Shown one piece after another: positions 7,319-15,091 of a DNA stretch of 64,000 nt (within the stretch, counting starts at the first letter, position 1; each line of letters opens with the position of its first letter). A model generated the notes under the pieces. That model did no database searches. It was not told the DNA's origin and saw only the letters and a program-made list of their open reading frames with translations. The DNA comes from an uncultured Pseudovibrio sp. (GTDB lineage: Bacteria > Pseudomonadota > Alphaproteobacteria > Rhizobiales > Stappiaceae), in contig CANMBS010000015.1 of assembly GCA_947496145.1 (NCBI GenBank), positions 45,310-109,309 on the forward strand, read 5' to 3'. Position numbers and translations under genes: made by a program.

Positions 7319-8756
7319 ATTGATGCTTTCAACACCCGATAGTTTGCCAGCTGATGAAAGCACGGGGCACACCAACTTCGGGTGCTTTCCTGAGAGTGAA
7401 CAGTTTTCCTCGCAACTTGCTTATCAGCCAGCCATTGATTCACGCATTAAAGCTTTACTTAAGCAGAGGCAGAAACTGGCAGAATGGGTCCATTGTTTTG
7501 GCTCACCGTTAAACTTGCTTTTTCCGCAAATCGCTTTGGAAAATGGAAAACGTTGGCGAGGGGCATTAAGTTCCACCTATCCGGATACTGATATCCGTTT
7601 TGGTATGAAGGCTTGTAAAAGCGACGCTTTGACAACAGCCTACGCCATCGCTGGACTGGGAATGGATGTATCCAGCTGGCAAGAGTTGATGTCAGCCATG
7701 CAATCCCTTGTTCCTTGTAAGCGGATTTCCTTCACTGGTCCGGATAAGCCGATTCGCGATCTGACCACCTGCATAGCCCACGAAATCCCGATAAACATTG
7801 ATAGTGAATGCGAACTCAACCGCGTTGTCTCACTCAAAGCGACAGTAGGAACGCAAGCCAGAGTTGTTTTAAGATTACTTCCAGCCAATCAACCTGATTC
7901 CAGATTTGGTCTCAAGGCACAAGACCTGCTCGCCGCCGCAAACCAGCTGGCAGTCTCAGGAATTCCCCTAGAGGGTTTATCCTTTCACCTGTCTGGATAC
8001 GATAGTCATGAAAGAGTGGAAGCAGCAACAGAAGCACTTAGCCTGATGCGTAAGCTCTTAAGCCGGGGTATCATCAGTAACAGTCTCAGCATTGGTGGTG
8101 GGTTTTCTCTTTCGTATCTACCCAAAGCCGCTTCAGTTGGTGATGCAGATGAAATACCAACATGGCAAGGACGCAGTCGACCCAGCAACTATCCTTACCA
8201 TACAAAGGTTTCGGGAGAGCGTCATGCGGCGCATATTGTAAAAGAAATACTCTCCAGAGACTCTAATCAGAATATTGTCGATGAACTGAAACTCAAACTA
8301 ATACTTGAGCCGGGGCGTGCGCTTACAGATCAATGTGGCGGCACTCTGTTTCGTGTTATTGGCACAAAACAAGCTCAAAATGGTGTGAATCTTGTTGTTT
8401 TGGACGGCATGAGTTTTTCACTTGCTGAAAACTGGTTCGGTTCAGACTTTTTGCCCTTGCCTCTCCACATACCTCAAACCGCAGAGCCGGAACAAGGACC
8501 AGCTGCTTGTGTACTGGTTGGCCGATCTTGCCTTGAATGCGACGTGGTTCGCTGGCGTGTGGTCCACTTCAAGTCGGTGCCTCAGCCCGGGGATTTGATC
8601 TATCTGCACAACACCGCAGGTTACCAAATGGACATGAATGAAAGCAGCTTTCATCGGATAGAACTGCCTCAAAAACTCGCTGTTTTCTTCTATGATACAC
8701 AAACCATCTGCCAGCTTGATACGGCAGTCAATGCTGAGAGTTTCATTGCATCATGA
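7311..8756 (+). CDS. Type III (alanine-racemase fold) PLP-dependent amino-acid decarboxylase
   Basis: A 481-residue enzyme of the ornithine/diaminopimelate/arginine decarboxylase group 2. The PLP lysine lies in FGMKACKS (Lys100). The phosphate-binding glycine loop is seen as SIGGGFSLSYL, then LEPGRALTDQCG, and the C-terminal GRSCLECD segment fits the CxxxD substrate/dimer motif. The closest pathway analogue in context is SbnH of staphyloferrin B, which also sits with SbnA and SbnI. It likely removes CO2 from an amino acid or a beta-substituted alanine to give an amine. It overlaps the ParB-fold gene by 8 bp and the next gene by ATGA, indicating one operon. The exact substrate is not deducible. 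Confidence 0.85.
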   Translation: MTELMLSTPDSLPADESTGHTNFGCFPESEQFSSQLAYQPAIDSRIKALLKQRQKLAEWVHCFGSPLNLLFPQIALENGKRWRGALSSTYPDTDIRFGMKACKSDALTTAYAIAGLGMDVSSWQELMSAMQSLVPCKRISFTGPDKPIRDLTTCIAHEIPINIDSECELNRVVSLKATVGTQARVVLRLLPANQPDSRFGLKAQDLLAAANQLAVSGIPLEGLSFHLSGYDSHERVEAATEALSLMRKLLSRGIISNSLSIGGGFSLSYLPKAASVGDADEIPTWQGRSRPSNYPYHTKVSGERHAAHIVKEILSRDSNQNIVDELKLKLILEPGRALTDQCGGTLFRVIGTKQAQNGVNLVVLDGMSFSLAENWFGSDFLPLPLHIPQTAEPEQGPAACVLVGRSCLECDVVRWRVVHFKSVPQPGDLIYLHNTAGYQMDMNESSFHRIELPQKLAVFFYDTQTICQLDTAVNAESFIAS

Positions 8757-9832
8757 TCGTAAAGACAATGTCAGAGCTGATCGGCAATACCCCCCTCTTA
8801 CAAATTGATTTTCAGGGTGGTGCCGTCAAGCTCTTCATCAAACTGGAGATGTTTAATCCATGCGGGTCCATGAAGGATCGGATGGCGTTAAGCATGATCA
8901 ATGCAGCAGAACACCAGGCTGACGTGTTTCAGGGGTTGAACATTGTTGAATCGTCTTCTGGCAACACGGCCACCGCCTTATCGATGCTCAGTTCGGAGCG
9001 AGGGCACAAGTTCAGTGCAGTTATGGATGGACATGCAGCCTCTGAAAAAATGGATGCAGTGCGAGCATACGGTGGGGATGTTATTCTGGTCGGTTCCGAA
9101 GAGGGGAAACTGCTGACAGCAGACCGAGAGGAACTTGCTCACAAGCTTGCTGAGGACGATGAATATACCTACTGCATGGCTCAACATGACAATCCTGCAA
9201 ATCCAGAGGGATATCGTAATCTTGCGGAAGAGCTGATTAGCGAACTGGGCCCTGATATCACTTGCCTGATCAGCGCAATCGGAACAGGTGGCTCACTTTG
9301 TGGAACCGCCAGAGCTCTTCGGGAGAGAATCCCCGATTTGCAGATAATTGGAGTTGAACCAGAGGGAAGCATCATTTTCGGAGGACCAGCCCACAATTAC
9401 CTGCAGTCAGGAACGGGTACACCTGACGGAGCCAGTGTGGGACTGGTTGTTGACTATGACGTTGTCGATGATGGCCGGAAAGTTAGTGACGCCAACGCTT
9501 TTGCGGCTTGTCGTGTCCTGGCCAGACTATATGGCCTGATGGTGGGCGGGTCTGCCGGAGGCAGTATTTATGAGGCAATTTGCTATTGCATAAGTGCACC
9601 TAAAGGAGCTCGTGTCGTCACGTTCGCCTGCGATGCGGGAACGAAGTACATGGACACCATCTTCAATGACGCGTGGTTACACAAGCATGTGACCGATATC
9701 GATAACCACATCTGTCGCTTTGAGAAGATCTTGCTCGAAAACAGCAATTATCAGGCCCAACAGAATACGGCGCGAATAGCCAGAAGTCAGGCGAATAGAC
9801 TCGCACAACTTTCCGCAATTGCGACGACTTAG
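8753..9832 (+). CDS. Cysteine synthase/SbnA-like PLP enzyme
   Basis: 359 residues of the fold-type II PLP family. The PLP lysine is in GSMKDR (Lys41), the substrate loop is ESSSGNT (residues 66-72) and the phosphate loop is GTGGSLCG. The GLNIVESSSGN context is close to SbnA and to O-phosphoserine-using cysteine synthases. Such enzymes replace the beta-substituent of O-acetyl- or O-phosphoserine with a nucleophile, giving cysteine, 2,3-diaminopropionate precursors or other beta-substituted alanines. A SerK/SbnI-like protein and a decarboxylase in the same operon favour a specialised O-phosphoserine reaction rather than housekeeping cysteine synthesis. About 60 C-terminal residues beyond the core are unusual. 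Confidence 0.85.
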   Translation: MIVKTMSELIGNTPLLQIDFQGGAVKLFIKLEMFNPCGSMKDRMALSMINAAEHQADVFQGLNIVESSSGNTATALSMLSSERGHKFSAVMDGHAASEKMDAVRAYGGDVILVGSEEGKLLTADREELAHKLAEDDEYTYCMAQHDNPANPEGYRNLAEELISELGPDITCLISAIGTGGSLCGTARALRERIPDLQIIGVEPEGSIIFGGPAHNYLQSGTGTPDGASVGLVVDYDVVDDGRKVSDANAFAACRVLARLYGLMVGGSAGGSIYEAICYCISAPKGARVVTFACDAGTKYMDTIFNDAWLHKHVTDIDNHICRFEKILLENSNYQAQQNTARIARSQANRLAQLSAIATT

Positions 9833-9878
9833 CGGGCCAATTTTTAAGCAAATAAATATTAACAGGAGTGCGTACCAA

Positions 9879-10883
9879 GTGACCTTAAATCAACAGCTCT
9901 GCTTGCAACGCAGGCCATCCGGGGCAGTCTGCAAGGGCGACTTTTGTCTCACAGAGGCCGAAATTCCCGAGTTAGAAGACGGCCAGTTTCTGGTTCGAAA
10001 TGAGTACATCTCAATCGATCCTGCCATGCGCGGCTGGATGCAGGATCGGGAGTCTTACTTTCCTCCCGTCCAGCTTGGGGAACCTATGCGGAGTTTAACA
10101 GTTGGCCGAGTCGAAGCAAGTCGTCACCCTTCCTACTCAGTCGGCGATATCGCCACTGGCATGTTAAACGTTCAAACCTATGCCATTTCTGATGGGTTCC
10201 AGATGAGAAAAGTTAATCCTGAGATTGCCGCTCCTCCTTCCTGGCTCGGTGGGTTAGGCATGCCAGGCATTACCGCTTACTTTGGCATGGTGGATATTGG
10301 GCGTCCCAAGAGCGGTGATACTGTTGTTGTTTCAGCTGCGGCTGGAGCAGTCGGCTCAATAGCCGGGCAAATTGCTAAAAATCTTGGCTGCCGTGTCATC
10401 GGAATTGTCGGAAGTGAAGAAAAATGCAAATACACCACTGATGTTCTAGGATTTGACGCCGCGATAAACTATAAATCTGAAATAATCGTAGAAAGATTAC
10501 ACGATATCTGCCCGGAGAAGATCGATATTTACTTTGATAATGTGGCAGGCAGAACTTTAGACAGCATTTTGCCATTTATGAAAGTGTTTGGCCGCATTCC
10601 GCTTTGTGGCATGATTTCCAGCATGTCAGGACGGCCGACCAGACTTGCTAACATCTCATCATTGATCGCTAATCGTATCCGATTGCAAGGTTTTGTAATG
10701 TCCGATTATGTATCACAACTCCATATGGCGGTAGAAAAATTACAAGCTTGGCATCACTCTGGGCAACTTATCTTCAAAGAAGATGTGAGAACCGCCCGCC
10801 TCGAAGATTTCCCTGAAATCCTCAACGATCTGTTCTCCGGGAAGAATAAAGGTAAACTCATACTGCAAATAGCTAACACTTAA
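9879..10883 (+). CDS. NADP-dependent medium-chain reductase, CurA/2-alkenal reductase type
   Basis: 334 residues of the zinc-independent medium-chain dehydrogenase/reductase family. The opening LRNEYISIDPAMRGWM-type segment, the AAAGAVGSIAGQIAK nucleotide loop near the middle and FDNVAGRTLDSIL are typical of leukotriene B4 dehydrogenase, CurA and 2-alkenal reductases, which reduce an activated C=C using NADPH. I chose the GTG at 9879 because AGGAG lies 10 bases upstream; a TTG at 9819 would overlap the preceding gene and has no Shine-Dalgarno. As last enzyme gene of the plus arm it may saturate a double bond of the pathway product. The exact substrate is unknown. Confidence 0.8.
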   Translation: MTLNQQLCLQRRPSGAVCKGDFCLTEAEIPELEDGQFLVRNEYISIDPAMRGWMQDRESYFPPVQLGEPMRSLTVGRVEASRHPSYSVGDIATGMLNVQTYAISDGFQMRKVNPEIAAPPSWLGGLGMPGITAYFGMVDIGRPKSGDTVVVSAAAGAVGSIAGQIAKNLGCRVIGIVGSEEKCKYTTDVLGFDAAINYKSEIIVERLHDICPEKIDIYFDNVAGRTLDSILPFMKVFGRIPLCGMISSMSGRPTRLANISSLIANRIRLQGFVMSDYVSQLHMAVEKLQAWHHSGQLIFKEDVRTARLEDFPEILNDLFSGKNKGKLILQIANT

Positions 10884-10994
10884 TATATTTCACTAATATA
10901 AATGTAGCCATAAAGTATACATAAATAAGAATTGACTGCCATGCCTTAGAGTTATTAACGTAATAAAATATATATTTTGATCTACGAGTGTTCA

Positions 10995-11639
10995 ATGACA
11001 ATAAATTCAAAGTTCAGAAGAATATTAGTTATTGATAATCAAGATTTGATGCGCCAGGCAATGATAACAGAGTTCAAGTTTATCTTTGATACCTGTTTAG
11101 TGTTTGGCGTTCAATCACCTCATTTAGCTGAAAACTTGCTTTCTAAGATGTCTTTCGACTTAATTTCGATTGAGCCAGGCTTGTCTGAAGCCGCTTCCGC
11201 ATCAATGTCGAGCAGGTTAGCGATGATAGCTGATATCGTTGCCTACTCATCCAACTCTAAGCATATAGTGATCACAGCTAATGATTGTGACCAGGAGGCG
11301 AGGGCCTGCCAACAACTTGGTGTTATCGGGTATGCGAGCAAGGTTGGACTAACACGAAACACATTCAAAGACTTAATCCACAAAACTAATCAATTAGAAT
11401 TTGTTAGGTTCATTCCACATCCAGCCACCAGTAATCTGGATGTCTGCTCCGCAGCCTTGACACCACGTGAGCAAGAAATTGTGAGCTTAATGTTTGCGCG
11501 TGCACCTGGCGTAAAACGTAAAGATATCTATGAACAGATGAGCATGCGCTGCGGCATTGATGTTTGCTCCGCCGAAAAATACTTTAAACAAGCCCGAGCC
11601 AAACTTCAGAGAAACGGGACTCTGCCGAGTGGGTTGTAG
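10995..11639 (+). CDS. LuxR-type regulator with a degenerate receiver domain
   Basis: 214 residues from the ATG at 10995 (a TTG at 10977 is possible). The N-terminal half resembles a response-regulator receiver, ILVIDNQDLMRQAM, but the phosphoacceptor position reads DLISIEPGL, with Glu60 in place of Asp. The late GYASKVG keeps the conserved lysine. The C-terminus has an HTH beginning LTPREQEIVSLMF, typical of LuxR/FixJ, but with an unusual recognition segment rich in Cys and Met. A Glu in place of Asp suggests phosphorylation-independent or constitutively active behaviour. The gene is markedly AT-rich compared with its neighbours and follows the biosynthetic plus arm, so it may be its pathway-specific regulator. 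Confidence 0.75.
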   Translation: MTINSKFRRILVIDNQDLMRQAMITEFKFIFDTCLVFGVQSPHLAENLLSKMSFDLISIEPGLSEAASASMSSRLAMIADIVAYSSNSKHIVITANDCDQEARACQQLGVIGYASKVGLTRNTFKDLIHKTNQLEFVRFIPHPATSNLDVCSAALTPREQEIVSLMFARAPGVKRKDIYEQMSMRCGIDVCSAEKYFKQARAKLQRNGTLPSGL

Positions 11640-12025
11640 GTAATATAGTTTCGAATGCGACTGGGTATATTGGAGGAGCTCCTGCTCACCTCAATAGCAA
11701 TCGCGTATTGAATCTTGCTACAAATATCCCATAGAGGATAGCTTGTGATCTCAGTACTGTGTTTTCTGCCTTTTAGCTCTGCAGATGGTTTCAAGCGATG
11801 CGGGCAACTTACAAATAGTCGCGATGTTCCTGCCATATTCACCTCATAGCAGCGCAATCGGAATGCCATGCCCTAACGTTTCTCAGGCACTCACATGCCT
11901 CTTTTTCCAAGCATAATATCCGTTGCAACTGACACCCATAAAGATACAGAGACCAGGTCCTGTTTACAAACAGGTTTCACAAGTCCGTAAATTTGTGATT
12001 CAAGGTAGTTTTTGAGGAGACTATC
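11640..12025. other. Non-coding stretch downstream of the LuxR-type gene
   Basis: About 390 bp without a supportable gene. A short minus-strand frame exists at 11606-11869 but overlaps the end of the LuxR-type gene and shows no recognisable domain. The right end (roughly 11940-12025) probably belongs to the decayed IS5-type element that follows. Confidence 0.4.
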
Positions 12026-12510
12026 TTGGCGCAGCAATTGATGGCAGATGAAGAATGGGCCTTCTTTGAGCAGTTTGTTCGTGCAATACGGGGACGGGGT
12101 GGTCGCAAACCTAAAGCAGTTCGCGTTTAAGCTGAAACGCTTGATCTGCTTTAGTTATTATTTTTGCGTATCTTTATCTGAAAACCGGTGTCCACTTTTC
12201 AGAGATATGCATTAAGGATCACCGCCGTGTTCTTGATGGGATATTCTGGATTGCCAGAACCGGCGCACAATGGCGCGACTTGCCCGAAGAGTTTGGTAAG
12301 TGGATCAGTGTTTATCAGCAATTCCGCCGGTGAAACCAGGCAGGCCTTTGGGAACTGATCTTGATAGCAGTGCTGGCTCCACGAATGTCCATATGATTGA
12401 CAGCACCAATCTTTATTACCCTCCCCCAACAACTGGTTGGCTTTGCCTGTGCTCGTTTAAGTTAGAAGCGAGTGGTAAAAACGCTTTGTTCTCAGGCAAA
12501 GTTGTGACAG
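12026..12510 (+). pseudogene. Decayed IS5-family transposase
   Basis: The translation starts LAQQLMADEEWAFFEQF and ends its first part at GRGRGGRKPK. It then resumes after a 104-bp repeat insertion as DHRRVLDGIFWIARTG and WRDLPEEFGKWISVYQQFRR. Further along, in another frame, VHMIDSTN corresponds to the first catalytic-Asp region. These are the characteristic N-terminal blocks of IS5/IS1031-type transposases. The reading frame is broken by the repeat, by in-frame stops and by frameshifts, and the remaining DDE domain is missing. It therefore cannot be active and marks an old insertion between the biosynthetic cluster and the Yjf module. Confidence 0.8.
12112..12215 (+). repeat. 104-bp palindromic intergenic repeat, copy 1
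   Basis: Begins TAAAGCAG, contains an imperfect hairpin (AAAGCAG ... GCGTTT ... AAACGC ... CTGCTTT), then GAAAACCGGTGTCCACTT, and ends near ATTAA. It is nearly identical to 36181-36284 apart from a variable central stretch. It interrupts the IS5-type transposase reading, so it behaved as a mobile or inserted element. It resembles the mosaic palindromic elements common in Rhizobiales genomes. Confidence 0.8.
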
Positions 12511-12543
12511 CCGGTGTTTAAGTTTGGCAGTTATTCTTCGCAC

Positions 12544-13707
12544 TTAATCGCAGATGAAGTGGGGGATGAAGCGGGAGAGGTCCTTGGTGATCTGGGAGCG
12601 GTCTTCGCGGATGCCTATGCCTGCGGGTTCTTCGCCGATGACCCATGAGCCGATCACGGTGAAGTCGTCACCGAACTGAGGCACCGGGCAGTAGGCTTGC
12701 TGGACAAAGCCCTCTGTGCCGTAAGGGCCCTGCGCTTCTTCTGTCACCTGCGTTCCCTCCATGATGGAGATGTTGGCCCCTTCCCGGCTGAAGATGGGCT
12801 TTCTCACATAACGGCTTGTCAGGTCGCTCTTGTCGGCGTCCTGTTCAAAGTAGGCGGGCAGCAGGTTCGGGTGGCCTTTGAACATGTCCCAGAGCAGCGG
12901 GAGCATGCCTTTGTTGGACAGGATGGCTTTCCACGGCGGCTCTATGAGGCGCATGCTGGTTTTGGGCAGGATGGGACCGTAGGCTTCGCGGAACATGTCT
13001 TCGTAAGGATAGAGCTTGAAGAGGGTCTCAATCACATACTCTTCCTGATCGGCAAACCGGAACTGCTCGTCCACGCCGATATCTTCGATGTAGACAAAGT
13101 GGTCCTGAAGCCCGGCCTGACGGGCACAGTCTTGCAGGTAACGCACGGTTGCGCGGTCTTCAACGGCATCCTTCACGCAGGAAAGGTGCAGGTGATCTCC
13201 CGGCTCCAGAATTTCCGAGAGGCGGTTGATCAGCTTGTCCTGCAAAGAGTTAAACTGGTCAGCCTGCTGCGGTATCCCGCCACGGGCGAGCTGGTCTTCC
13301 AGCCAGTTCCACTGGAAGAAGCCGGTTTCATAAAGAGAGGTTGGCGTGTCGGCGTTAAACTCCAGCATCTTTGCCGGGCCGCTGCCGTTGTAAAGAAGAT
13401 CAAACCGCCCATAAAGTGCAGGCTCGGACTTTTTCCATGACTGCGCGATCCAATCCCAGTATTTTTCTGGAATCTGGAGCGCACGCATCATTTGCTCGCT
13501 CTGAACGGCCTTGTCGACGAGTTGCAGACACAGGCCGTAAATCTCTTCGGTCACGTCTTCCAGATCATCTTCAATCTGCTTAAGCGTGAACTGGTATGCA
13601 CGGCTCTCATCCCAGTAGGGTTCGCCGTACATACTGTGAAAATTGAAGCCTAGCGCTTCTGCCTGTTGTTTCCAGTCGGAGCGCTCAGGCAACAATATTC
13701 GTTTCAT
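12544..13707 (-). CDS. yjfC: Glutathionylspermidine synthase-family ATP-grasp protein (YjfC/YgiC-like)
   Basis: 387 residues matching the C-terminal ATP-grasp amidoligase domain of glutathionylspermidine synthase, as in E. coli YjfC and YgiC, without the N-terminal amidase. Visible features are YGRFDLLYN, KMLEFNADTPTSLYETGFFQW (split by family-conserved N and D residues), LIEPPWKAILSNKG and the late GSWVIGEEPAGIGIRED. It is expected to ligate an amine to a peptide carboxylate using ATP, but the physiological substrate of this stand-alone type is not settled. It follows pspA by 16 bp and yjfI before it, reproducing gene content of the E. coli yjfIJKLMC operon. Cytoplasmic; likely linked to envelope stress through PspA. 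Confidence 0.85.
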   Translation of the reverse strand: MKRILLPERSDWKQQAEALGFNFHSMYGEPYWDESRAYQFTLKQIEDDLEDVTEEIYGLCLQLVDKAVQSEQMMRALQIPEKYWDWIAQSWKKSEPALYGRFDLLYNGSGPAKMLEFNADTPTSLYETGFFQWNWLEDQLARGGIPQQADQFNSLQDKLINRLSEILEPGDHLHLSCVKDAVEDRATVRYLQDCARQAGLQDHFVYIEDIGVDEQFRFADQEEYVIETLFKLYPYEDMFREAYGPILPKTSMRLIEPPWKAILSNKGMLPLLWDMFKGHPNLLPAYFEQDADKSDLTSRYVRKPIFSREGANISIMEGTQVTEEAQGPYGTEGFVQQAYCPVPQFGDDFTVIGSWVIGEEPAGIGIREDRSQITKDLSRFIPHFICD

Positions 13708-13723
13708 AAATCAGCTCAGGTGC

Positions 13724-14395
13724 TTACAGGGCTTCAAGAAGTTTCTGCACGTCGCCCTGTCCCGGACTTTCAAGACGTTTGATCTTCGCTTCAAGGTCTG
13801 CACCGCTGTCAACACGCGCTTCCTGTTCGGCTGCTTCCAGCATGGCCTGCTGATGGGCCTGACGTTTTTCAAGGCGGTCCAGACTGTCCACCGCGCTTGC
13901 CAGCTTGCCGTTGGAGGCCACTGTGCTGGTGGAGGAGGCTTTTTGCGCCTGAATCAACGCTTCGGTTGCCTTGGTGCTTTCGATCTTGCGGTTCAGGTTC
14001 TCAATACGGCTTTGCGACTGACGGATAGATGCATCCATCTTTTCCTCAGTGGCTTTGTACTGATCGGCCAGTTCCTGCTCAGAATTCGCTTTTTCCTTAA
14101 GCTTGAGAATGCTCTCAATGATCTCAACAGCCAGCGCTTCATCGCCGGACCCTTTTGCCGTACGGGCAGCCTCAGTGCGGCGCTGCACTTCGCTTTCCAG
14201 CTCAGCAACGGAGCGCTCTTTCAGTACTCTGTTTGCAGTCATGCGCGAGCGTTCGCTCTTGGCTTTGCCGATGGCGTCCTTTGCTTCGCGAATTTCCTGC
14301 TCAAGGATCACCATCAGGTTGGAATCCTGAATGCTCTCCACCGCGTTATTGGCGTGGCCCTTTACCGCAGAAAACAGTTTGCCCCAAATGCTCAT
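13724..14395 (-). CDS. PspA/IM30-family membrane stress protein (YjfJ-like)
   Basis: 223 residues, almost entirely helical and charged, with long heptad patterns typical of the PspA/Vipp1 (ESCRT-III-like) coiled coil. The N-terminus MSIWGKLFSAVKGHANNAVE is the amphipathic membrane-binding helix, followed by LEQEIREAKDAIGKAK. A strong GGAGG lies 6 bases before the ATG at 14395. PspA-type proteins bind damaged inner membrane and preserve the proton-motive force. Here there is no pspF or pspBC; the partner genes are yjfI, yjfC and, divergently, a K+ channel with yjfKLM. This places it in the YjfJ type of the family rather than the classic phage-shock operon. Confidence 0.9.
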   Translation of the reverse strand: MSIWGKLFSAVKGHANNAVESIQDSNLMVILEQEIREAKDAIGKAKSERSRMTANRVLKERSVAELESEVQRRTEAARTAKGSGDEALAVEIIESILKLKEKANSEQELADQYKATEEKMDASIRQSQSRIENLNRKIESTKATEALIQAQKASSTSTVASNGKLASAVDSLDRLEKRQAHQQAMLEAAEQEARVDSGADLEAKIKRLESPGQGDVQKLLEAL

Positions 14396-14408
14396 AGATG
14401 CCTCCTGA

Positions 14409-14846
14409 TTATGCGTTGGCTTTTGGACCCAGCTCGCGGGCCAGCTCGATTGCGTTTTCTGCGATTACTCTGAACTCCTCAATGATTTCAGGAAGAGACG
14501 AGGTCGAAGACATGGTGCCGAACAGCTCATGGTATTCGCGGTCACCGATCTTATCGATGGACAGCGCGCTCAATGGCATGAGAGTGCGGTGAGAACGCAG
14601 CATGAGTGCTTCAAACGCTTCAGGGTCTTCCAGCGCATCACGCTCCCACAAAACGGTGGTGGTGGTGATTTGTGCGGGGCTGACAACCACAAAAAGAACG
14701 ATATCACCCGCGCCCTTCATGTGAACTTCAAAAACGTCTTGCGCCTCAGGTGCTGCGACGAAATCCATCTCTCCAGAGATATCTGCCGAAGCTTTTAATG
14801 CATCCAGCAAACTCGATGCAGTCCACTGGCTAACCGGCTGAGCCAT
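14409..14846 (-). CDS. yjfI: YjfI-like protein (DUF2170)
   Basis: 145 residues from the ATG at 14846, chosen because GGAGA lies 7-8 bases upstream; a TTG two codons earlier is possible. The protein is soluble and acidic, with VSQWTASSLLDALKASADIS at the front and REYHELFGTMSSTSSLPEI near the C-terminus, the pattern I associate with DUF2170/YjfI. The molecular function is unknown. It is first in the minus-strand operon yjfI-pspA-yjfC and is almost always next to a PspA homologue in other genomes, so a PspA-regulatory or adaptor role is a reasonable inference. Confidence 0.8.
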   Translation of the reverse strand: MAQPVSQWTASSLLDALKASADISGEMDFVAAPEAQDVFEVHMKGAGDIVLFVVVSPAQITTTTVLWERDALEDPEAFEALMLRSHRTLMPLSALSIDKIGDREYHELFGTMSSTSSLPEIIEEFRVIAENAIELARELGPKANA

Positions 14847-15091
14847 TATCAATTCTCCAATCCAAAACCGTGCGAGGTTAAAGGGGCTATAAGATGCGAG
14901 TCCTAATCAGTTTACTACCCCTAGTTGCTGGTGCAGGGAACTAAAATTTCTCGTATTAATTGCGAATAATTGCTTTTCCCTCTTCACCAAGTCAACGTAA
15001 TTACCTATTACTCACGGAGTTTATTTCAATAGCCCAACGCACATTTCCCAAAGTATTATGTGAGTGTGCGTACGGATCAGGAAGTTTTGCA

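Noticed and set aside
1..11639. Tropodithietic-acid cluster, known from Pseudovibrio and Phaeobacter
   Set aside because: None of the expected tda or paa oxygenase genes is visible; the PaaK-like ligases alone do not support it.
11606..11869. Minus-strand open frame of 87 codons after the LuxR-type gene
   Set aside because: Overlaps the end of the regulator gene on the opposite strand and shows no family features.
12697..13440. Plus-strand open frame of 247 codons
   Set aside because: Antisense to the glutathionylspermidine synthase-family gene; an artefact of codon bias.
13643..14473. Long plus-strand open frame of 276 codons
   Set aside because: It lies wholly antisense to pspA and the ends of yjfC and yjfI, which have clear family motifs and ribosome sites; its translation shows no domain.
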